Below, in pieces: positions 53,187 through 61,606 of a stretch of 64,000 nucleotides of DNA (within the stretch, counting starts at the first letter, position 1; each line of letters opens with the position of its first letter). The stretch comes from Blastococcus colisei (GTDB lineage Bacteria > Actinomycetota > Actinomycetes > Mycobacteriales > Geodermatophilaceae). The notes beneath the pieces were generated by a model. The model was not told the origin of the DNA and searched no databases. It saw nothing but the letters and a program-made list of their open reading frames with translations. Position numbers and translations under genes: made by a program. The stretch lies in contig NZ_VFQE01000001.1 of NCBI RefSeq assembly GCF_006717095.1, positions 2,542,001 to 2,606,000 of the forward strand, written 5' to 3'.

Positions 53187-53978
53187 GTGAACTCCCTGCC
53201 CGAGCTGCAGACCCTCCACCTGGAAATCGAGGAGGACACACTCACCGCGATGATCAACAGGCCGCGACGCGCCAATGCGGTCAACCGGCAGCTGCTGCGG
53301 GACCTGATCAGCATGGCGGACTGGCTGCGGGACCGTAGCGACGTCGGCTACCTGGTGCTCGCCCACCAGGGCGATGTCTTTTCCGCCGGTGCCGATCTGC
53401 AGGAACTTCACGACGAGCTCTCCGACGAGGAGAACCGGCGTTCGAAGATGCGGTCCCTGCAACACCTGGCACAAGAGATGATGGTCAAGCTCGAAGGACT
53501 CGAGCAGATCTCGTTCGCGGCCATGAGCGGATCGGCGTACGGCGCCGGATTGGCCATCGCCATGACCTCCGACTTCAGGGTCATGGCCGAGAACGCGGTA
53601 GCGAACCTTCCCGAGAGCAGGCTCGGGATGTTCCTCACGTACGGAGCCACCCCGCGGCTGGTGGGCACCGTCGGGCTGAGTCGCGCCAAAGAGATGATCA
53701 TGTTCGCCGAGGACGTGTCCGCCCAGGACTGCCTCGAGTGGGGCATTGCGCAGCGGGTCGTGCCCCGAGACGAGGTACTGCCCGCAGTTCGAGACATGAT
53801 CGCCCGCCTGCGCATCAACGACCGCACCGCCATCAGGATCGCCAAGCAGATGGCCAATGCTTCCGCCGCTGTCGCCTTCGGTGACATGGTTCGCGCCGAG
53901 CCGCAGCTGGTCGGTAGCACCCTCGGCGACGGCAGCGTACTCACGCACCTCTCGGCCTTTCTGAACCGCACGCCGTGA
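53187..53978 (+). CDS. Enoyl-CoA hydratase/isomerase family protein
   Basis: A 263-aa crotonase-fold protein: TAMINRPRRANAVNRQLLRDLI, then VFSAGADLQELHDEL, then FAAMSGSAYGAGLAIAMTSDFRVMAENAVANLPESRLGMFLTYGATPRLVGTVGLSRAKEMIM. The oxyanion glycines are present, but the two catalytic Glu positions of hydratases look like Ala/Gly and Arg (SAYGAGLA; PESRLGM), so isomerase, hydrolase or decyclase chemistry is plausible. GTG 53187 has an AAGAGGT-type site. It lies 140 bases after lipA, perhaps in the same transcript. Confidence 0.87.
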   Translation: MNSLPELQTLHLEIEEDTLTAMINRPRRANAVNRQLLRDLISMADWLRDRSDVGYLVLAHQGDVFSAGADLQELHDELSDEENRRSKMRSLQHLAQEMMVKLEGLEQISFAAMSGSAYGAGLAIAMTSDFRVMAENAVANLPESRLGMFLTYGATPRLVGTVGLSRAKEMIMFAEDVSAQDCLEWGIAQRVVPRDEVLPAVRDMIARLRINDRTAIRIAKQMANASAAVAFGDMVRAEPQLVGSTLGDGSVLTHLSAFLNRTP

Positions 53979-54055
53979 CGCGGGGGCGTCGCCGGCCCGC
54001 TGGGCCGTACGGGTGCTGCGGCCCCACCTCGACGGCAGCGCACATGGGCGTGCGA

Positions 54056-54586
54056 TCACGAAGGTCCTGAGTGGACACGGGACGGTATCTGCCGTCGGGC
54101 CCGTCGCTCCAGTACGCGCGCGCCGCGGCGGTGCAGCAGCCGGCCGCCGGCGATCAGGAGCACGCCGGACGCCAGGAATCCGAGGTCCCAGCCGAGCCGG
54201 CCGCCGAGGTCGTCCCGGACGTGGTGGACGCCGAGGATCTGGTGGTCGATCAGGCCCTCGACGAGGTTGAAGATGCCTCAGCCGGTGAGCACCAGGCCGA
54301 GGTGGAAGGAGAAGTTCGGCGCCAGTCGTCCCTGCTGCCAGGCCCGGATGGAGGTGATCGACGCGGCGACGACGAACAGCCAGGTGGCCAGGTGGAAGAA
54401 GCCGTCGGCGAGCGTGTTCACCTCCAGACCGGCGAGCGTGGTCGGCGGCCGTTCCGCACTGATCATGTGGTGCCACTGCAGGATCTGGTGGAGCACGATG
54501 CCGTCGACGAAGCCGCCGAGGCCCAGCCCGAGCAGCAACCCGGACGTCCGGGGAGGCGGCCGGCCGGCCGAGGGGTCGCGCGCCAT
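54056..54586 (-). pseudogene. DUF2243 membrane protein interrupted by one in-frame TGA
   Basis: From ATG 54586 the first 102 codons give SGLLLGLGLGGFVDGIVLHQILQWHHMIS and SFHLGLVLTG, then TGA at 54280-54278. Without a frame change the next codons continue the family: GIFNLVEGLIDHQILGVHHV, GWDLGFLASGVLLIAGGRLL, with the true stop at 54058-54056. DUF2243 proteins have Trp at this position, so TGG to TGA is the simplest explanation. All four or five helices are otherwise intact and full length is 176 codons. It is either a new pseudogene, a read-through case or a sequencing error. Confidence 0.75.
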
Positions 54587-54670
54587 GCGGCTGACCTACC
54601 CGGCCCCGACATCGCCATTCCCGTCAGCCGGCCACTGCGTCGGTCGCAGTGCGGCGGCATCGCGGAGGAT

Positions 54671-54844
54671 TCAGCGCTGACCGGTGAGTCGCGCAGCTAC
54701 CCGGTCCACCTGCCGCCACTGCTTCAGTGTGAGCCGGACCCTGGGGCGGTGAGCCGGGTTGAGCTCCAGCAGTTCGATGACGTCGGCCTGGGCAGGGGTG
54801 GGCTCGCGCGCGTCGGTGACGTCGAGGGCACTGTCGTGGATCAC
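54671..54844 (-). CDS. Small hypothetical protein
   Basis: 57 aa from GTG 54844, which is preceded by a near-perfect GGAGGT ribosome-binding site: VIHDSALDVTDAREPTPAQA, then ELLELNPAHRPRVRLTLKQW and a basic end. A central helix rich in Leu and basic residues is likely. No family is recognised. The frame stays open much further upstream, but those residues are low-complexity. Confidence rests on the ribosome-binding site and on amino-acid composition. Confidence 0.45.
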   Translation of the reverse strand: MIHDSALDVTDAREPTPAQADVIELLELNPAHRPRVRLTLKQWRQVDRVAARLTGQR

Positions 54845-55214
54845 GGGGACCTCCGGGGACTGCGACTGCCGATCGACCGTTGCCCGCCGCCGATGGCCGG
54901 AAAACCGCGGGCTCCGGCGTCGTAACCGGACTGCAAGCAAGCGGTCCGCCGGCCCGATGACGGGATGTCCTCGCGCGGTAGCCGCTGCGCAGGCCGCCAT
55001 GACGGTTGCGTGACAGACCGTCCGCGCACCGGGCTCCGGCCGGCAACCCCGCTCCATGCTGGACCGGGAGGGGAGCACGCCGCGGCGCGTGCCCCACGGC
55101 GAGGGGAGACGACGGACATGTCCGCCCACCAGGCCGACCAGTGCTGGCCGTCGTGCTCAAGCCCGCGCCGTGACCGGACCTGCGCACCCGGCCACAGCGA
55201 GACGGAGACCCGAC
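54845..55214. other. Intergenic stretch without a recognised feature
   Basis: About 370 bases between a small minus-strand gene and the STAS gene. Open frames here give no recognisable protein, and no clear terminator or operator was found. It presumably holds the two divergent promoters. Confidence 0.5.
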
Positions 55215-55586
55215 ATGACCGAGAACCGCCCGTTCAGAAACGCACCTCTGCGCGATCGCATGTGGCACGGCGCGCCCCGTCGTCCTGACGCCGGTGCGCG
55301 AGATCGCGGCCGCACCGCAGCGGCGAGCGGCCCGTTCACCCAGACCGTCGACGGGCGACTGGGCATCGTCCGACCCGGTGGGCGCCTCACGGCGCAGGCC
55401 GGCGAACTCCTCAGGGAGACCGTCGAGGCGCTGCACGGCAGCGGCCACACGCGGGTCCGCCTGGACCTCGGCGGCCTGGACGGCGCTGACGACGGCGGAC
55501 TGGACGCGCTCTGCGCCCTGCAGAGCTCGACGGCGGCCCCGGGGCGCTCGCTCGTCGTCGTCCGCCGGGTCGAGCCGGTGGACTGA
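55215..55586 (+). CDS. STAS-domain protein (anti-sigma-factor-antagonist-like)
   Basis: 123 aa. After about 45 basic, disordered residues comes one STAS domain: VDGRLGIVRPGGRLTAQAGELLRETVEALHG, HTRVRLDLGGLDGADDGGLDALCAL and GRSLVVVRRVEP. The phosphorylatable Ser of SpoIIAA-type antagonists (D-S-x-G) is replaced by Asp (GADDGG), as in STAS proteins that are permanently on or not phospho-regulated. ATG 55215 has a GGAGACC site. No anti-sigma kinase is adjacent. Confidence 0.72.
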   Translation: MTENRPFRNAPLRDRMWHGAPRRPDAGARDRGRTAAASGPFTQTVDGRLGIVRPGGRLTAQAGELLRETVEALHGSGHTRVRLDLGGLDGADDGGLDALCALQSSTAAPGRSLVVVRRVEPVD

Positions 55587-55667
55587 CGACGGCGACGTCT
55601 CATTACGGTTCCCCGACAGAACGCCCGCCCATGCCTCACCGGCGTGGCCGGTGGCAACCACGTGATC

Positions 55668-57728
55668 ATGCACGTCGCCTCGACCGATGACGGATCCCAG
55701 CCCTCCCCCGTGCCGGCCGGGCCGTCCGTGGTCTCCCTGGACGACGAGACGGCCGTCCGGCCGGAGCTGACCGGCGCGAAGGCGGCGGCACTCGCCACCG
55801 CCCGCCGTCACGGCCTGCCGATCGTCCCCGGTTTCGTGATCACCACCGCAGCCGTCGAGCGGGTCGCGGCCGGCACACCCCTGGACGACGTCCTGGCGGC
55901 CTGGCGGGAGCTCTCCCAGGAGGGTCGCCACACGCTCGTCGTCCGCAGCAGTTCGACGGTCGAGGACCTCGGCGACTCGTCGATGGCCGGCCGGTTCGAA
56001 TCGGTGGTGGGGGTGACCGGACCGGAGGAGTTCCGTCGCGCCGTCGAGGTCGTCGTGGCCTCGCGTCAGCAGGCCGCCACCGGCTCGGACACGCTGACCG
56101 GCCGGGAGCCCCTGGCCGTCCTCGTGCAGCCGCTGCTCGACGCCCGCGGCGGCGGTGTCCTGTTCGGGATCGACCCGGTCTCCGGCCGTGAGGACCGGCT
56201 GGTCGTCGCCGCCGTCGAAGGCGGACCCGACCGGCTCGTGAGCGGTGCGGTCGACGGCGACCGGTACGAGCTGGACCGGTCCGGCCGGCGGACCGAGGTC
56301 ACCCGCGGCGACGGTGGTGTCCGCCTGCGCCGGTCGCAGCTGCGCGCCCTCGCCGAGCTCGCGGCGCGGACGGCGGAGGTCTTCGGCGGACCGCAGGACG
56401 TCGAGTGGGCCATCGACGGTGCGGGGCGGTTGCGGCTGCTGCAGAGCCGGCCGGTCACCGCCGAGCCGCGAGGCCGGCCGGTCGGACCGGTCCTCGGTCC
56501 CGGCCCGGTCGCCGAGACCTTCCCCGAGGCGCTCCAGCCGCTGGAGTCCGATCTGTGGGTCGTCCCGCTGCGCGAGGCGCTCCGGCAGGCCCTCCTCCTC
56601 GCCGGCACGGCCGACGAGACCGCCGTGGACGCGTCCCCGCTGGTCACCGTGCTCGGCGGACGGGCCGCCGTCGATCTCGACCTGCTGGAACCGCGGCAGG
56701 AGACCCCGCGCGTGCGGGAGCGACTCGATCCCCGCCCACGGCTCCGTCGGCTGCGGGCGTCGTGGCGGGTGGGCCGACTGCGCTCGGCGCTCCCCGCGCT
56801 GGCCCGGGACGTGATCGAGTCCGCGGATCAGGTGCTGGCCGGCGTCCCGGTGCTCTCCGAGCTCACCGACCGGCAGCTCGCGGCCGTGCTGCACCGTGCC
56901 CACCCGGCCCTGGTCTCGGTGCACGCGCACGAGGTCCTCATGGGCATGCTCGTGGACCCCGCTGCGCCCCGTCTCACCGGGGTGAGCGCGGCGATGCGCG
57001 TCCTGGCGCGGTCGCGGCAGGCCGGATTCCCGGACGCCGAGATCGTCGCCGCCAATCCGGTCGTGCTGGCCCTCGCGGCGCCCCGGATCTGCCGCTTCCC
57101 CCAGCTGCCACCCGATGTCGAGGCGCCGGAGGGTGCGCCGCCGGGCGACGCGGGCGATGCCGGGCTGCTGCGGGAGGCACTCCGGCTGCGGGTCCGCTGG
57201 CTGCAGGAGGTCACCGCCCGCGTGGCCTGGATGCTCGGCGAGCGGCTCGCCGCGGGAGGCCGGCTGCCCCGTCCCGACGACGTCCGTGGGCTCCGGCTGG
57301 CGGACCTCTCGGCCGCGGTCCGAGACGGCGACCGGACGCTGCGCCCGGAGTTCGTCGACGAGGGGGAACCGCTGCCCGCCCGCTTCCGCATGGGCGACAC
57401 CGGGCGGCCCGTTCCCGTGGTGGGCACGTCCGGTGGGACGGGAGCCGGCGGCGGGACCGGCGCGGGCCCCGTGCACCACGGGGCCGACCCGCCCGCCGGG
57501 GCGGTACTGGTGGTCCGCACCCTGGACCCCCCGCTCGCGCCCGTGCTGCCGCGGCTGGCCGGCCTCGTCGCCGAGACGGGCAGCGTCCTGGCACACCTCG
57601 CGATCCTGGCTCGGGAGTCCGGCGTGCCGACCGTCGTCGGCTTCTCCGGGGCGGTTGACCGGTTCGCTCCGGGAACCACCGTCCGGGTCGACGGAGCCAG
57701 CGGGGCCGTCGAGGAGGAGACCTCGTGA
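55668..57728 (+). CDS. PEP-synthase / rifampin-phosphotransferase-like dikinase
   Basis: About 686 aa. The N-terminal ATP-grasp domain (PPDK_N; residues about 15-270) shows LTGAKAAALATARRHGLPIVPGFVIT, LVVRSSSTVEDLGDSSMAGRFESVVGV and FGGPQDVEWAIDGAGRLRLLQSRPVT. A middle alpha-helical region (about 290-560) is unassigned. The C-terminal swivelling domain has VAETGSVLAHLAILARESGVPTVVGF with the phospho-carrier His, and ends VDRFAPGTTVRVDGASG. This order is that of PEP synthase relatives and of rifampin phosphotransferases, which phosphorylate a small molecule using ATP. There is no PEP/pyruvate TIM barrel, so it is not a true PEP synthase. ATG 55668 is my choice over GTG 55644; neither has a clear ribosome-binding site. 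Confidence 0.82.
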   Translation: MHVASTDDGSQPSPVPAGPSVVSLDDETAVRPELTGAKAAALATARRHGLPIVPGFVITTAAVERVAAGTPLDDVLAAWRELSQEGRHTLVVRSSSTVEDLGDSSMAGRFESVVGVTGPEEFRRAVEVVVASRQQAATGSDTLTGREPLAVLVQPLLDARGGGVLFGIDPVSGREDRLVVAAVEGGPDRLVSGAVDGDRYELDRSGRRTEVTRGDGGVRLRRSQLRALAELAARTAEVFGGPQDVEWAIDGAGRLRLLQSRPVTAEPRGRPVGPVLGPGPVAETFPEALQPLESDLWVVPLREALRQALLLAGTADETAVDASPLVTVLGGRAAVDLDLLEPRQETPRVRERLDPRPRLRRLRASWRVGRLRSALPALARDVIESADQVLAGVPVLSELTDRQLAAVLHRAHPALVSVHAHEVLMGMLVDPAAPRLTGVSAAMRVLARSRQAGFPDAEIVAANPVVLALAAPRICRFPQLPPDVEAPEGAPPGDAGDAGLLREALRLRVRWLQEVTARVAWMLGERLAAGGRLPRPDDVRGLRLADLSAAVRDGDRTLRPEFVDEGEPLPARFRMGDTGRPVPVVGTSGGTGAGGGTGAGPVHHGADPPAGAVLVVRTLDPPLAPVLPRLAGLVAETGSVLAHLAILARESGVPTVVGFSGAVDRFAPGTTVRVDGASGAVEEETS

Positions 57729-58270
57729 AGAAGCTGAGCTGGATCGTCGCCACGGCCGGGCTGATCGCCTCCGGCGCCTACCTCTTCGTCTACATCTACC
57801 GCTGGGAGTGGCACCGGGCCCTGCTGGTCGGCATCCTCTTCGTGGCCACCCTGGTGGGGCTGTGCACCGCCCTGGTCCTGCGCCGGGTCACCGCGCTGGC
57901 GGACCGCTCGCCGGCGGGCGACGACGGTCCGTCCGGCGCGCTGGCGCGGCTGCGCGCGGCGCCGGTGGAGACCAAGCCGTTTCCCTGGCTGCGGCCCGAC
58001 GCCCTGGACCGCACCCACATCTTCATCCCGGTCCTGCTGGGCGGCGGCTTCGTCGTGTCCGGCATCGCCTGGGCGATCGAGCGGGTGGCCGGGAGCTCCG
58101 CCCGCTCCGGGGTCGAGCAGCAACTGGCCACCGACCTCGAGGGCATCGCCTTCCCCACCACCCCGCTCGTGCCCACCGATGCGGAGCTGCTGGCGTCCGG
58201 CGACGACTTCGCCCACGACTCGGCCCTGCGCATGCTGCTCGGTCCGGCCGCGAGCGGGGCGCAACGGTGA
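57725..58270 (+). CDS. Membrane protein of unknown function
   Basis: 181 aa with two N-terminal helices (WIVATAGLIASGAYLFVYIY and ALLVGILFVATLVGLCTALVL). A cytosolic loop follows, then a third helix (IFIPVLLGGGFVVSGIAWAIE) and an exposed tail. No family is recognised. It overlaps the dikinase-like gene by 4 bases (GTGA) and the next gene by 4 bases, so it is the middle member of a tightly coupled trio. Confidence 0.75.
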   Translation: MKKLSWIVATAGLIASGAYLFVYIYRWEWHRALLVGILFVATLVGLCTALVLRRVTALADRSPAGDDGPSGALARLRAAPVETKPFPWLRPDALDRTHIFIPVLLGGGFVVSGIAWAIERVAGSSARSGVEQQLATDLEGIAFPTTPLVPTDAELLASGDDFAHDSALRMLLGPAASGAQR

Positions 58271-58671
58271 AGCGCGCCGCCGTCGGAATCCTCGTCGTGG
58301 CCCTCGCGGCCTTCGGCATCATGCTGCTCCGAGCGGAGCTGATGACCGTCGACGTGGACCAGCCCGAGGGCTCCTACACCGACGCCGTCGTGGCCGCGTC
58401 GACGGTGCGCGAGGACCCTGCCGTCCAGGAGGAGATGACCAGGGGGCTGGTCAGCACGTGCCGGTTGCTGGTCAACGCCGACGTGGCGGAGGACTCCTTC
58501 GTCCAGGTCGACGACGGGGTCTTCGCCTTCCGGCTGAGACCCGGGCTCGACGAGTTCGACCGACGGGAGCTCCGGGGCTGCCTGAGCGACCTGCGGGTGC
58601 AGCACCTGCTGCTCGACGTCCGCCGGCTGACGACCGTCGTCCCTGACCAGGAGGCCGGGGACCGGCCCTGA
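58267..58671 (+). CDS. Single-helix exported or anchored hypothetical protein
   Basis: 134 aa from GTG 58267. VKRAAVGILVVALAAFGIMLL is a signal anchor. The exposed domain contains two Cys residues (STCRLLVNA; LRGCLSDL) that could form a disulfide, and ends QHLLLDVRRLTTVVPD. No family is recognised. Third gene of the dikinase-like trio. Confidence 0.7.
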   Translation: MKRAAVGILVVALAAFGIMLLRAELMTVDVDQPEGSYTDAVVAASTVREDPAVQEEMTRGLVSTCRLLVNADVAEDSFVQVDDGVFAFRLRPGLDEFDRRELRGCLSDLRVQHLLLDVRRLTTVVPDQEAGDRP

Positions 58672-58752
58672 CGGCCGGCGGAACGAGGCTCGCCCGGCCC
58701 GTGTTGGAACCGATGACAACGCACGCGCCTGCATCGGAGGTGGACGGAGATC

Positions 58753-59721
58753 GTGGCGGAACTGAACCGACGGCAACTGCTCGGGGCCGCGCTCGGCGCC
58801 GCCGGGACGCTGGCGGCCGGCTCCGGGGTCGCGGGGCAGATCTGGCCGCTGCTGGGCCGGGAGGACCTCGTCCCGGGCCGCGCACCGCAGCTCGCCCTCC
58901 AGGAGGCCGCCTGGACGCGGGCGGCCGACCGGATGAGCTTCGCCGCGGTCGGTGACACCGGCAGCGGGGGCCGGCAGGCCATGGCGGTGGCGCACCGGAT
59001 GGCGGAGGGCTATCGCCAGGCGCCGTACGGGCTGGTGACCCACCTGGGCGACCTCTGCTACTACGGGAGCGTCGAGGACCGCTTCGACGACGTCTTCACC
59101 CGGCCGATGCGCCCGCTCATCGACGCGGGCGTCCGCTTCGAGCTCGCCATCGGCAACCACGACGGGGCTTTGCACCACAGCGACGCCAGCCTCGCGGAGA
59201 TCGACGCGGAGCTCCGGCTGCTGGGCACCCCGGCCCGCCACTACACGACCAGCCACGGGCCGGTCGACTTCTTCTACCTCGACTCCAGCGCGCCCGGGCT
59301 CTTCGGGGAGGACTCCTCGGAACAGCTGGAGTGGCTCGACGACGCCCTGGCCAGCTCCACGAATCAGTGGAAGGTCGTCTGCATGCACCACCCGGTCTAT
59401 TCGTCCGGATCCCACGGGTCGACCCCGGGGGCCGACGAGGTGCTCGAACCGCTGCTGGCCCGCCGGAAGGTGGATCTCGTCCTCTCCGGGCACGACCACC
59501 ACTACGAGCGCACGCGGCCGCAGCACGGCGTGACCTACGTCGTCAGCGGTGGCGGGTGCAAGACCACGCCGGTGGGGCGCAGCCGCTTCACCGCGTCGTC
59601 GGCGTCGGCACTGCAGTACCTGCACGTCGACGTCGTCGACGACCGGCTGACGGGGCGGTCCGTCCGTGCCGACGGACGGGTCCTGGACCGGTTCGAGCTC
59701 CGCGCGCGGGAAGGCCGGTGA
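58753..59721 (+). CDS. Tat-type metallophosphoesterase (purple-acid-phosphatase-like)
   Basis: A 322-aa exported phosphoesterase. The N-terminus NRRQLLGAALGAAGTLAAGSGVAG is a twin-arginine-like signal. Metal-site motifs appear in order: AAVGDTGSGG, THLGDLCYYG, AIGNHDGALHH, VVCMHHPVYSSG, and LVLSGHDHHYERTRP. GGGCKTT follows. The pattern is that of dinuclear calcineurin-like phosphatases close to purple acid phosphatases. The substrate is unknown. GTG 58753 follows GGACGGAG. It overlaps the next membrane gene by 4 bases. Confidence 0.9.
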   Translation: MAELNRRQLLGAALGAAGTLAAGSGVAGQIWPLLGREDLVPGRAPQLALQEAAWTRAADRMSFAAVGDTGSGGRQAMAVAHRMAEGYRQAPYGLVTHLGDLCYYGSVEDRFDDVFTRPMRPLIDAGVRFELAIGNHDGALHHSDASLAEIDAELRLLGTPARHYTTSHGPVDFFYLDSSAPGLFGEDSSEQLEWLDDALASSTNQWKVVCMHHPVYSSGSHGSTPGADEVLEPLLARRKVDLVLSGHDHHYERTRPQHGVTYVVSGGGCKTTPVGRSRFTASSASALQYLHVDVVDDRLTGRSVRADGRVLDRFELRAREGR

Positions 59722-60149
59722 TCGTCTCCCGCGCTCTCGCCCTCGGCCACTCCGTGCTCGTGCTGGGTGCCGTCGTGACCCCCGCGCTGGTCGTCGAGCA
59801 CGCAGGTGACCGGGGCGGGCTGCGTGCCCCGGGCGATGCGGACCTCATCGTCGCCAGCGTGGCGGTGGGCGTCCCGGCGGCCGTGCTGGCCTGGCGCCGC
59901 CTGCACCCGCCGGCGTCGCGGTGGCAGTCCCGCACCGACGTCTGGATCGCCGCCCTCACGTCCTTCGGCGTGCTGGCGGGGGCCGCGTCCGCGCTGCCCG
60001 CCGTCGTCCTGCATGCCACGACCGGCCTCGCTGCGCTGGATGCCGACGCAGGCTGGCGGGTGCCCGCCGTCTGGGCGGGCTCCCAGCTGGCGGCCGTGGC
60101 GGCCGGCGAGGCGACCCACCGCGCGGTCCTGCGCTGGCTGGCGCGCTGA
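59718..60149 (+). CDS. Small membrane protein coupled to the metallophosphoesterase
   Basis: 143 aa from GTG 59718 (GTGA overlap). It has four hydrophobic segments: ALALGHSVLVLGAVVTPALVV, LIVASVAVGVPAAVLAW, VWIAALTSFGVLAGAASALPAVVLH and VWAGSQLAAVAAGEA. No family is recognised. Translational coupling suggests work with the preceding phosphatase. Confidence 0.68.
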   Translation: MIVSRALALGHSVLVLGAVVTPALVVEHAGDRGGLRAPGDADLIVASVAVGVPAAVLAWRRLHPPASRWQSRTDVWIAALTSFGVLAGAASALPAVVLHATTGLAALDADAGWRVPAVWAGSQLAAVAAGEATHRAVLRWLAR

Positions 60150-60240
60150 CCGGCCGGCCGGCGCCCCGATGTCCGACGGTGGCGCGTTCCGGACCGTGAG
60201 GCGGGACGTCGCTCTGCCCACGGCGCTCGATCCGGCCCGG

Positions 60241-61470
60241 TCATGGATGCGGCGGCTCGCGGTGCGACCCACTGCCCGGCACGATCGTCTCGCCTCCGGC
60301 GCGCTGCTGCCGTGCCTCGGCGCGCGCGAAGGCGTGGGCGATCGGCACGTCGGTCGACGAGTGCGCCAGGATCGAGGCGACGATGACCAGCGCCACGAGA
60401 TGGAACATCGCATCGGCCCCCGGCACACCGGCGTCGAGGATCAACAGGCCGTAGACCACCGAGGCGAACCCCTTCGGCCCGAACCATGCGGCGGCGGCGC
60501 GCTCCGGCCGGGGCAGCCCGCTGCCGAGCAGGGAGATCCCGATCGCGACCGGCCGCGCCAGCAGCAGGGCCAGCACGGCGAACACGTAGCCGGTCACGGG
60601 GATCTCCCCCAGGAACGCCGGCGAGATCAGCGCACCGAAGACGAGGATCGCGGCCAGTTTCAGCAGCTCGGTGACCAGCTCCCCGAACTCGGCGAAGGAC
60701 TCCTCGACGTCCCGGGCGAAGCTGGCGATGGTGATGCCTGCGGTGAACGCGGCGAGGAACAGGTTGGCGTGGGTCAGGTTCGCGGCGCCCAGCACCATGA
60801 GTCCGATGGAGAGGCCGCTCAGCGACGCGTACAGCGGCGTGGACGAGGTGAAGCGGCTGCGGAGCAGCAGCACCGCCACCGCCGGGACGGCGAATCCCAG
60901 GGCGATGCCCAGCGCCAGCTCGGTGGCCAGCGCGGAGTAGGAGACCCCGTCGCGGGAGAGCACCGAGATGAGGACCAGGACCACGGGCAGCGCCAGCCCG
61001 TCGTTGACCCCGCTCTCCACGTTGAGCAGTGACCGCAGCCGGCCCGGCACCTCCGGTCGCCCGACGATGGCCGAGGCGAAGACCGGGTCGGTGGGGGCGA
61101 GCACCGCCCCCACGAGCATCGCCTCCGTCCACGACAGCCCGGCGACGACGTAGGCGAGGACCGCGGTGACCGCGAAGGTCAGGGGCATGCCGAGGACGAG
61201 CGCCCGCCCCGGCAGCCGCCACGCGGACCGGAGATCGGAGAAGCCGACCCGCATCCCGTCCGTGTACAGCACCGAGAACAGGGCCAGTTCGGCGAGCCCC
61301 ACGACGATCTCGTCGTCGGGACCGAGCGCCAGCACGCCCGTCACGCCGTCCCCCAGCACGAAACCGGCCACCAGGAACAGCACGGCGGTGGACAGGATGG
61401 TGCGGTGGGCGAGGCCGGAGATCAGGACCGCGACGAAGAGCAGGACGGCGAAGACGAGCAGCAACTCCAC
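60241..61470 (-). CDS. Cation:proton antiporter (CPA1/NhaP type)
   Basis: A 409-aa membrane antiporter with about 12 hydrophobic segments. The conserved ion-site helices are VGAVLAPTDPVFASAIVG, and LNVESGVNDGLALPVVLVL with the essential ND pair. LGAANLTHANLFLAAFTAGI and ALLLARPVAIGISLLGSGL complete the family. It probably exchanges Na+ or K+ for H+. There is no C-terminal regulatory (TrkA or cNMP) domain; the tail after residue 385 is short and disordered. GTG 61470. The divergent neighbour is the PAP2 gene. Confidence 0.92.
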   Translation of the reverse strand: MELLLVFAVLLFVAVLISGLAHRTILSTAVLFLVAGFVLGDGVTGVLALGPDDEIVVGLAELALFSVLYTDGMRVGFSDLRSAWRLPGRALVLGMPLTFAVTAVLAYVVAGLSWTEAMLVGAVLAPTDPVFASAIVGRPEVPGRLRSLLNVESGVNDGLALPVVLVLISVLSRDGVSYSALATELALGIALGFAVPAVAVLLLRSRFTSSTPLYASLSGLSIGLMVLGAANLTHANLFLAAFTAGITIASFARDVEESFAEFGELVTELLKLAAILVFGALISPAFLGEIPVTGYVFAVLALLLARPVAIGISLLGSGLPRPERAAAAWFGPKGFASVVYGLLILDAGVPGADAMFHLVALVIVASILAHSSTDVPIAHAFARAEARQQRAGGETIVPGSGSHREPPHP

Positions 61471-61606
61471 CGGGGGCTCCTACCCCCACGTCGACCCACC
61501 GGCCTCATGACAGTTTGCCGACGGGACGAACGGCGCCGGCGTTGTCACACGATCGTCGGGGTCGCCCACCGTTGGCCACCGACGACGACGGGTACGCCAG
61601 CTACCC

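Noticed and set aside
54624-57596. A 990-codon open frame on the minus strand through the STAS and dikinase genes
   Set aside because: The plus strand has clear ATP-grasp and swivelling domains in this interval; the minus translation has no recognisable motif.
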